A stretch of DNA of 64,000 bases from JAVBQO01 sp031548885 (GTDB taxonomy: Bacteria > Patescibacteriota > Saccharimonadia > Saccharimonadales > Saccharimonadaceae). How positions within the stretch are numbered: position 1 is the stretch's first letter; every line of letters starts with the position of its first letter. The position numbers and the translations under genes are program-made. Shown here piece by piece: positions 58,239-64,000 of the stretch. A model generated the notes under the pieces. The model searched no databases, was not told where the DNA came from, and was given only the letters and a program-made list of their open reading frames with translations. The stretch is taken from positions 1 through 64,000 of the forward strand of contig JAVBQO010000006.1 in NCBI GenBank assembly GCA_031548885.1. The letters are read 5' to 3'.

Positions 58239-58330
58239 TTTGCTTATCCTTATTTATGCAATATTAAAAGCGCCACTACCGAGTAGCGGTCGCCGATGGA
58301 CTATTCCCATTAGGTGTTGATTATACTGCA
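58239..58330 (-). promoter_or_regulatory. Promoter and structured leader of the surface-protein gene
   Basis: Minus-strand TATAAT (58325-58320) gives a ~75-nt leader. It contains a hairpin with arms near CCGCTAC and GTAGTGG (one G-T pair) followed by CGCTTTTAATATT, which could be an attenuator, and then SD AAGGAT before GTG 58238. The remaining spacer to 58437 is AT-rich and holds the divergent promoter TATACT (58404-58409). Confidence 0.45.
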
Positions 58331-58437
58331 AAAAAATATAAATACAATACAAACAACATTTTGTAAATAGCATAAGCGAATTGCGAAATATGTACGACGG
58401 CTTTATACTATATTTAGTGAACCGAAAGGAAAATCAA

Positions 58438-58860
58438 ATGGACCAAATTAATCAAAAAATCACGCCGTTTATCACGTTGCCCGGCACCACCGAAAAAGCG
58501 ATGGATTTCTACGCCGAAACATTCGGCGGGAAAGTGACGATGGCGAAAAAATACACCGAAACCAACGACGAATTCGGCACGGTGGCGGGAAAAATCGTCA
58601 ATGGGTTGCTGCAAATCGGCGACCAGCAGATTATGTTCATGGATATGGCGGAAAAATACTTGGACAAACCGGCATGGAATATGTCGCTATTGGTGCGCTG
58701 CGAAACAGAGGCGGAGTTTGACGCGCATTTCGCGAAACTGCGTGACGGCGGCAGCGTCATGATGGGGCCGGAGCCGATCGATACGGACTACGCGCATCTG
58801 CGAAAAGTCACGTGGGTCACGGACAAATTCGGTGTTACTTGGCAGTTGATTTGGGCTTAG
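58438..58860 (+). CDS. VOC-fold (PhnB-like/glyoxalase superfamily) protein
   Basis: 140 aa. 'ITPFITLPGTTEKAMDFYAETFGGKV', 'IGDQQIMFMDM', 'MSLLVRCETEAEFDAHFAKLRDGGSVMMGPEPIDTDY' and 'VTDKFGVTWQLIW' match the PhnB / 3-demethylubiquinone-methyltransferase-like branch of the VOC superfamily. Metal-dependent enzyme or binding protein; the substrate is not predictable. Start at ATG 58438 with SD AAAGGAAA; the upstream open frame covers the promoter. Confidence 0.87.
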   Translation: MDQINQKITPFITLPGTTEKAMDFYAETFGGKVTMAKKYTETNDEFGTVAGKIVNGLLQIGDQQIMFMDMAEKYLDKPAWNMSLLVRCETEAEFDAHFAKLRDGGSVMMGPEPIDTDYAHLRKVTWVTDKFGVTWQLIWA

Positions 58861-58966
58861 ATCGCGCTGGTGAGATTGAGACTTCTCACTTTGTTCGGGC
58901 TTTGTAACTTGTCTGCAAATCTGTATAATATATGTTAGGAATTATGCGACTAACAGGGGGATAGGC

Positions 58967-59992
58967 TTGGTGTGTGATGATGTGAACAATGCTCATCGTG
59001 AACCGACGTGCATCGATCTGTTTTCTGGTGCGGGAGGAATGACGTTAGGGTTTGAAATGGCGGGTTTTCGCAATGTATTCTCCGTAGATTCGGAACCTAG
59101 TTTTTGCGATACGTACGAAAAGAATTTCCCCAGCCATAATTTGCTGCGAAAAGACATCACGAGCCTGACAAATGATGACATCAAAAAAGCAATGTCCGGC
59201 AAAAACGTTGATATTGTCATCGGTGGGCCGCCGTGCCAGGGGTTTAGCATTGCAGGCAATATCGGCAGGCGATTTGTTGATGACCCGCGAAATCACTTGT
59301 TCAAAGAATTTGCGCGAATCGTTGAAATAGTACAGCCAACGTATTTTGTGATAGAAAACGTTGCACGCCTTTTCACGCACAATGGCGGAAAAACACGCGA
59401 CGAAATCATTTCAGTTTTCGAAAAACAAGGCTACAAAGTCAAATGCCAAGTGCTGAACACGGCAGATTTCGGTATTCCACAAAACAGACGCCGGGTTATT
59501 TTTGTCGGGAGCAAAGTCAGCGCAGATATAGAGCTCCCGTCAGCGAAAAACCAAGCCAAGATGACCGTCAAGGAGACTATAGGTAAATTTCCGCCTCTGA
59601 GATCTGGAGAAACTTCGGATGTGCACAACCACACAGCGATGCGGCATTCCGAACAAATGCTGGAAAAAATGCGCTACGTGTCTGACGGCGGCAATCGTTC
59701 GGAAATCCCCGAAACGATTAGGCCAAAAACTGGCGATGTCCGAAAATACATCCGATACAAAAGCGACGAACCGAGCGTTTGTGTTACGGGTGATATGCGC
59801 AAGATTTTTCACTATTCGCAAAACAGAGCGCTGACAGTCAGAGAGCTGGCGGCTATTCAGACGTTTCCAGACAATTTCGTATTTTTAGGCTCGTCGATTT
59901 CGCAGCAGCAGCAGGTGGGCAATGCTGTCCCGCCACTTTTCGCAAAAGAAATCGCCCTGGCGATAAAAAGGATGATAGAAGCCAATGCCTGA
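58967..59992 (+). CDS. DNA (cytosine-5)-methyltransferase of an R-M operon
   Basis: 341 aa. Motif I 'DLFSGAGGMTLGFEMAGF', motif IV with the catalytic Cys 'GGPPCQGFSIAGN', motif VI 'FVIENVARL', motif VIII 'QNRRRVIFVG', motif IX 'RALTVRELAAIQTFPDNF' and motif X 'QQQVGNAVPP'. The target-recognition region is short (~80 residues). Likely start TTG 58967 or GTG 58970, after SD AGGGGG, with TATAAT at 58924-58929. First of three overlapping genes. More AT-rich than its surroundings, suggesting transfer. Confidence 0.93.
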   Translation: MVCDDVNNAHREPTCIDLFSGAGGMTLGFEMAGFRNVFSVDSEPSFCDTYEKNFPSHNLLRKDITSLTNDDIKKAMSGKNVDIVIGGPPCQGFSIAGNIGRRFVDDPRNHLFKEFARIVEIVQPTYFVIENVARLFTHNGGKTRDEIISVFEKQGYKVKCQVLNTADFGIPQNRRRVIFVGSKVSADIELPSAKNQAKMTVKETIGKFPPLRSGETSDVHNHTAMRHSEQMLEKMRYVSDGGNRSEIPETIRPKTGDVRKYIRYKSDEPSVCVTGDMRKIFHYSQNRALTVRELAAIQTFPDNFVFLGSSISQQQQVGNAVPPLFAKEIALAIKRMIEANA

Positions 59993-61001
59993 ATTTCCAA
60001 CCGTAAATTTCATTGGCAACAAAGAAAAGATCGCCGAATGGATAACGAGCTATTTTCCGGAAGACGCTGTGAGTGTCCTCGATGCTTTTTCTGGCGGCGG
60101 ATCGATCAGCTATTATGCGAAAGCCCAAGGTTTGCGAGTTATATCCAATGACATAATGAAAGTTAATCATTTGATCGCGCGAGCTTTGATTGAAAATAGC
60201 CATGATATTTTGTCCGAACACGATATCGATTTGATTTTTGACGGCACGCCAATAGAAGGTTTCATGTACAAAAACTATGCGAAAACCTATTATTTTCCGC
60301 AAGAATGCAAAGAGCTCGATTTATATAGAAGCAATATTGAGAAATTATCGTCAGATTACAAAAAAGCACTGGCGCTAGTTTTGATGCGTCGCGCAATGAT
60401 ACGAAAAATGCCATATTCACGTTTCAATATAGGCTGGGACAAAATTGTCCAACTTCGTGACGAAGAATATAGTTATGTGAAATATAAACGGCGACGTGCT
60501 TATCATAACAAATCATTCAAAGAGCATTTTGTCGAGAATTGCAAAAAGTATAACGAGGCTGTGTTTGATAATGGAAAAGAAAATCTGGCTCTAAACGAGG
60601 ATATTTTCGACATTATCAAAGAAATCAAAACCGACATAGTCTATTTGGATCCGCCGTACACCGGTACGATGAACAATTATTTTAGTTTTTACGGAATGTT
60701 GGATGAATATATTTCTGGGAAAAAATTAGAAGCGTTTGATAATAATTTCGTGGACAAAAAATTGTCGATAGAACTTTTTGACAAACTGTTTTCGGAGTTG
60801 GGGAATTTCAAATATTGGTTTTTGAGCTATAACAATTCGTCTTATCCAACCAAAGAGCAACTCTTTGATTTGCTGAATAAATATTCGGACAACGTGAAAG
60901 TAGTGGAGCGCCAGCACATTTACAAAACAACCGGCAAAGAAAATAAGCAAGCAAATCGAGAGTATTTATTTATCGTTGATAACAGCAAAGGCAGAACATG
61001 A
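59985..61001 (+). CDS. DNA adenine-N6 methyltransferase of the same R-M operon
   Basis: 338 aa. D12/Dam-class layout: N-terminal 'NFIGNKEKIAEWITSYFP', SAM motif I 'VLDAFSGGGSISYYAKAQGLRVISND' and catalytic 'DIVYLDPPYTG' (DPPY). It overlaps the cytosine methylase gene by eight bases and the nuclease gene by four (ATGA). Two methylases of different chemistry suggest an asymmetric target with one strand modified at C and the other at A, as known for systems such as HphI. Target unknown. Confidence 0.92.
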   Translation: MPEFPTVNFIGNKEKIAEWITSYFPEDAVSVLDAFSGGGSISYYAKAQGLRVISNDIMKVNHLIARALIENSHDILSEHDIDLIFDGTPIEGFMYKNYAKTYYFPQECKELDLYRSNIEKLSSDYKKALALVLMRRAMIRKMPYSRFNIGWDKIVQLRDEEYSYVKYKRRRAYHNKSFKEHFVENCKKYNEAVFDNGKENLALNEDIFDIIKEIKTDIVYLDPPYTGTMNNYFSFYGMLDEYISGKKLEAFDNNFVDKKLSIELFDKLFSELGNFKYWFLSYNNSSYPTKEQLFDLLNKYSDNVKVVERQHIYKTTGKENKQANREYLFIVDNSKGRT

Positions 61002-62122
61002 TCGAGCAGAAGTACGAAGAATATTGGAGTTTGACGCTAGAGTATACTGATTTTGATGACGATAGATTCCTGACGACTCTTGAGATGACAATCGAAAAAA
61101 TTGATGAATTGCATAGCCGGGGCGTGCACGAATATAACAAAAATGATTACGCAAATTTACAAAATGAGATTCTGGAAAAGCTCCCGAAGTCTTCATCCGA
61201 CATCGAAAATCAATTGGCATCTACGCGAAAAGCTATCAATCAATGCGTCAAACTAGGTTTTGTAAATAGCTTTCTGGAATCGTACCATCCTCTCGCGAAA
61301 GAATATTTAAGCGCCAAAACAGATAGAAAGCGACGCACATTGTTCTCGAGAATCGTGTACGACAACGCCAGTTTCAATAGAAGCGTTACGCACGAATCGG
61401 ACTTGCAGCAACTGAACTTTTTGATTGATACGCTGGTGGAAAATGGCGAATTGAGCAAAAACGAGATTATCGCATTGATGACCGTCGATATCGCAAACGC
61501 AGAACGCGGTTTTTTGGAAAAGTCAGAAATAGAAAGTTATTTGGCCAAAGCTGTTGAGTCGGGTTTCGTGAAGCGTAAATACAACCAAATCAGCTATCTT
61601 AATAATATTTTGAACAAATTGGACGGAATAGTTTTTGTTGATGACAAGCTGTATTTTACCGAAGACGCCAAAAAAATATTTGGCGAAGAGCTGGAAGCCC
61701 CAGCCAGAAAAAGAAATCCATATCTACATCTGTTATACAAAAACCAGCTAAAAGAGGAGAGCCTAGCCGTTTTCGGAAAAGAAGAATGCATGGTCGAAAA
61801 GTTGGCTTATCCAGTGCTGATCGCTAGCCACATCAAGCCTTTCATCAAATGCAGCGATAGTGAAGCCTACGACGTGAACAACGGGATATTATTGAGCCGA
61901 AATGTCGATGCGCTATTTGATTTGGGTTACATTACGTTTGACGACCAGGGCAAAATTGTTTTCGCAGAATCTTTGGATGACGAAGTGAAAAAAAGTTTGT
62001 CAAAGTATAGGCTCGACGAGATTTTTTTGAACAGTGAGAGAATTCGACATTTGGAATATCATAGGGAACATGTTTTTCGCGGCCAAGTTCCGACTCGTTG
62101 TGCGATCACTCGAACTCAATAG
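60998..62122 (+). CDS. HNH-type restriction endonuclease (putative)
   Basis: 374 aa. The N-terminal ~250 residues are helical with no known motif and probably recognise DNA. The C-terminal part has an HNH_2-like nuclease: 'VLIASHIKPFIKCSDSEAYDVNNGILLSRNVDALFDLGYITFDDQG', with the His-Asn-(His replaced) order of this family. Overlap with the adenine methylase (ATGA) and operon position strongly suggest the restriction subunit. Its end overlaps guaA by 17 bases. Confidence 0.82.
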   Translation: MIEQKYEEYWSLTLEYTDFDDDRFLTTLEMTIEKIDELHSRGVHEYNKNDYANLQNEILEKLPKSSSDIENQLASTRKAINQCVKLGFVNSFLESYHPLAKEYLSAKTDRKRRTLFSRIVYDNASFNRSVTHESDLQQLNFLIDTLVENGELSKNEIIALMTVDIANAERGFLEKSEIESYLAKAVESGFVKRKYNQISYLNNILNKLDGIVFVDDKLYFTEDAKKIFGEELEAPARKRNPYLHLLYKNQLKEESLAVFGKEECMVEKLAYPVLIASHIKPFIKCSDSEAYDVNNGILLSRNVDALFDLGYITFDDQGKIVFAESLDDEVKKSLSKYRLDEIFLNSERIRHLEYHREHVFRGQVPTRCAITRTQ

Positions 62123-63326
62123 TCCCCGGCGGTTTGCCGGTGCAATCGTAAAACACGCGGTTGACGTGCTCGACTTCGCCGACAATGCGACCAGTGATTT
62201 TTCGCAAAATTTCCCACGGCAATTCCACCGATTCGGCCGTCATGAAATCCACCGTTTTGACGGCACGCAGCGCCACGGCGTAATCATAAGTTCGCGTGTT
62301 GCCGACGACGCCAACTGACCGCATGTTTGTCAACGCGGCGAAATATTGATTGATTTCGCGGTCCAGCCCGGCGCGGGCGATTTCTTCGCGAAAAATCACG
62401 TCGGCGTTTTGCACGATTTTGACTTTTTGCTCGGTAACTTCGCCGATGATGCGAATCGCTAGGCCAGGGCCAGGAAAAGGCTGGCGAAAAACCAAGTTTT
62501 CCGGAATTCCTAGTTCCAGCCCGGCGCGGCGCACTTCGTCTTTGAACAAATCGCGCAGCGGTTCGATGATTTCGCGAAAATCAACGTAGTCGGGCAATCC
62601 GCCGACGTTGTGGTGCGATTTGATGACGGCCGATTTGTCATCGCCGCTTTCGATGATATCGGGATAAATCGTGCCTTGGACCAGGAAATCGACCGCGCCG
62701 ATTTTCGCAGCTTCTTCTTCGAAAATGCGAATAAATTGTTCGCCGATGATTTTACGTTTGGTTTCGGGGTCGGTTACGCCGGCCAATTTGTCGTAGAATC
62801 GTTGCTGCGCGTCGACGCGGATAAAGTTCAAATCGTAGTGTCCACCGGGGCCGAAAACTTCGGTAACTTCGTCAGATTCGTTTTTTCGCAGCAAACCGTG
62901 ATCGACGAAAACACAGGTCAATTGTTTGCCGACGGCGCGTGACAACATGACGGCCGCGACCGACGAATCGACGCCGCCGGATAGCGCACAGAGGACTTTG
63001 CCGGTGCCGACTTTTTTGCGAATTTCGGCAATTGATCGTTCGACGAACGTTTTCATTTTCCAATCGGCGGCGCATTTGCAAATGTTTATGACGAAGTTTC
63101 GCAAAGTTTTTTCGTCGTCGCTAGCGATTTGCAAAACGGGAATTTGCGATTCGGGCAAAGCGTTTTCGCCGTCGCCAGCGATGATGATGCCGCATGCGTC
63201 GAGCTTTTTCACATCAGTTGATCGAGGTTTGATTTCGCAATAAACGCCGATTTCGCGCACGTGCTGGGCGATGCGCTGACACTGCGAACTGCCGAAATCC
63301 AGAACAATAATTTTTTCGCGATCCAT
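62106..63326 (-). CDS. guaA: GMP synthase with a gutted glutaminase domain
   Basis: 406 aa versus ~510-525 usual. Converts XMP to GMP. The ATP-pyrophosphatase half is complete ('LCALSGGVDSSVAAVML', 'FVDHGLLRKNE', 'QGTIYPDIIES', 'HHNVGGLP') with the C-terminal dimerisation domain ('RQPFPGPGLAIRI', ending KPPGTIEFE). The N-terminal glutaminase keeps only its first strands ('IIVLDFGSSQCQRIAQHVREIGVYCE', 'GIIIAG') and then jumps to the linker 'FVINICKCAADW'; the CYG nucleophile and HPE motif are missing. It should depend on free ammonia. SD AAGGAG; operon with guaB. Confidence 0.94.
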   Translation of the reverse strand: MDREKIIVLDFGSSQCQRIAQHVREIGVYCEIKPRSTDVKKLDACGIIIAGDGENALPESQIPVLQIASDDEKTLRNFVINICKCAADWKMKTFVERSIAEIRKKVGTGKVLCALSGGVDSSVAAVMLSRAVGKQLTCVFVDHGLLRKNESDEVTEVFGPGGHYDLNFIRVDAQQRFYDKLAGVTDPETKRKIIGEQFIRIFEEEAAKIGAVDFLVQGTIYPDIIESGDDKSAVIKSHHNVGGLPDYVDFREIIEPLRDLFKDEVRRAGLELGIPENLVFRQPFPGPGLAIRIIGEVTEQKVKIVQNADVIFREEIARAGLDREINQYFAALTNMRSVGVVGNTRTYDYAVALRAVKTVDFMTAESVELPWEILRKITGRIVGEVEHVNRVFYDCTGKPPGTIEFE

Positions 63327-63334
63327 GGTTCTCC

Positions 63335-64000
63335 TTAGATGTTAGTGGTTTCTTTGATGACGACGTCGTGCGCACCGCCTTCGATGATGCTGGTGGCGGA
63401 AACTAGCGTGATTTTGGCTTTTTCTTGCAATTCGGGAATGGTCAGTGCGCCGCAATTGCACATGGTTGACCGGACTTTTTGTAGTGACTGTCCGACGTTT
63501 TCGGCCAATGTTCCGGCGTAGGGAACGTACGAATCAACGCCTTCTTCGAACGACAATTTGCTGTCGCCGCCCATGTCGTAGCGCTGCCAGTTGCGGGCGC
63601 GGTTTGATCCTTCGCCCCAGTATTCTTTGACGTAATTTCCGCCCACCAGTAGTTTGGCCGTCGGCGATTCGTCGAACCGCGAAAAATATCGCCCCAACAT
63701 GATGAAGTCTGCGCCCATTGCCAGTGCCAAAGTCATGTGATAATCGTGGACGATTCCGCCGTCGGAACAAATCGGTACGTAAACGCCGGTTTTCGCAAAG
63801 TATTCGTCGCGAGCTTTCGCGACTTCGATGACGGCGCTGGCTTGGCCGCGGCCGATGCCTTTTTGTTCGCGCGTGATGCAGATTGATCCGCCGCCGATGC
63901 CAACTTTGACAAAGTCCGCGCCGGCGTCTGCCAGGAATCTGAAACCTTCGGCATCGACGACATTTCCGGCACCGATTTTCACGCGATCGCCGTATTTTTC
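63335..64000 (-). CDS. guaB: IMP dehydrogenase, 3' part (partial)
   Basis: The last ~222 codons; the frame stays open to the right edge of the window. IMPDH oxidises IMP to XMP, the substrate of guaA nine bases downstream. Visible are 'KIGAGNVVDAEGFRFLADAGADFVKVGIGGGSICITREQKGIG' (catalytic Cys in the SIC motif), 'VPICSDGGIVHDYHMTLALAMGADFIMLGRYF' and the flap/tail. The catalytic loop 'ITREQKGIGRGQASAV' differs from the common 'TTRIVAGVGVPQ' form, so a divergent IMPDH branch (or a GMP-reductase-like relative) is possible. Confidence 0.88.
   Translation of the reverse strand, partial: EKYGDRVKIGAGNVVDAEGFRFLADAGADFVKVGIGGGSICITREQKGIGRGQASAVIEVAKARDEYFAKTGVYVPICSDGGIVHDYHMTLALAMGADFIMLGRYFSRFDESPTAKLLVGGNYVKEYWGEGSNRARNWQRYDMGGDSKLSFEEGVDSYVPYAGTLAENVGQSLQKVRSTMCNCGALTIPELQEKAKITLVSATSIIEGGAHDVVIKETTNI

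Noticed and set aside
58270..58300. Cyclic-di-GMP (GEMM) riboswitch fragment
   Set aside because: The plus strand has a GTAGCGGTCGCCGATGG-like string reminiscent of the 3' part of GEMM-I, but the conserved 5' half is absent and the transcribed strand here is the minus strand.
1..64000. CRISPR array, insertion sequence or integrase
   Set aside because: I saw no regularly spaced direct repeats, no transposase-like or recombinase-like protein and no terminal inverted repeats of an IS element. The repeats found are palindromic short elements.
1..64000. UGA recoded as Gly or Trp, as in some CPR phyla
   Set aside because: TGA ends many well-defined genes here at their expected lengths (for example tsaD, mutM, ldh, groEL-neighbouring genes with TAG/TAA), and no conserved domain requires TGA read-through.

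Overview
The window looks like a chromosomal segment of a small-genome, epibiont-type bacterium of the Candidate Phyla Radiation, most likely a Candidatus Saccharibacteria (TM7) member. This is an inference from gene content and style, not a database result. The reasons are: sparse biosynthesis with intact information processing; FemX-like peptidoglycan transferases beside a MurE-like ligase that lacks its first domain; a bifunctional glucose/mannose-phosphate isomerase; a cobalamin-type ribonucleotide reductase; an L-lactate dehydrogenase; and many short membrane or Pro-rich proteins of unknown function. TGA, TAA and TAG all act as stops. The word GCGAAA/TTTCGC is very common in every frame and in spacers.

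Layout. 1-1.07 kb is compositionally foreign, with actinobacterial-looking fragments that end abruptly. 1.1-9.5 kb holds a secreted DUF11 protein, an ABC exporter, a Y-family polymerase, tRNA-Ser(CGA), a D,D-carboxypeptidase divergent from HIT-rlmH, and a small secreted protein. 9.5-17.2 kb holds valS, femX-like and tsaD (minus strand), a coiled-coil membrane protein, an ITPase/Nudix pair, and a second femX-like gene carrying an insert. 17.3-23.6 kb holds a YgjV-like protein, the MurE-like ligase, Fic, an amidinotransferase-fold protein, a HAD phosphatase and a run of unknown minus-strand genes with strong terminators. 23.7-31.3 kb holds groES-groEL under a CIRCE-like operator, a secreted protein, a sugar-phosphate isomerase, a lipid kinase and a MacB-type ABC pair. 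31.5-45.4 kb holds tRNA-Ser(GGA), pyrG, pyrH, argS, msrB, the reductase behind an NrdR box, orn, ldh and small proteins. 45.4-56 kb is a replication and repair region: dnaG, rpoD, a membrane-kinase fusion, polA, dut, mutM and holA. 56-64 kb holds a GNAT gene, a large secreted DUF11 protein, a VOC protein, a restriction-modification operon (5mC methylase, adenine methylase, HNH nuclease), guaA and the 3' part of guaB.

Main observations. (1) About 100-bp palindromic elements are inserted in frame inside polA, mutM and, in diverged form, femX, recalling Rickettsia palindromic elements. In polA a 27-bp intergenic-type repeat is also translated just upstream. (2) At least 18 genes have a -10 hexamer followed by exactly six bases and then ATG, so leaderless mRNAs should be common; several starts here were chosen on that rule. 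(3) GMP synthase has lost most of its glutaminase domain. (4) DnaG has lost all four zinc ligands. (5) A restriction-modification operon carries two methylases of different chemistry. (6) Three exported proteins end in a PxTG motif without a normal sorting tail.
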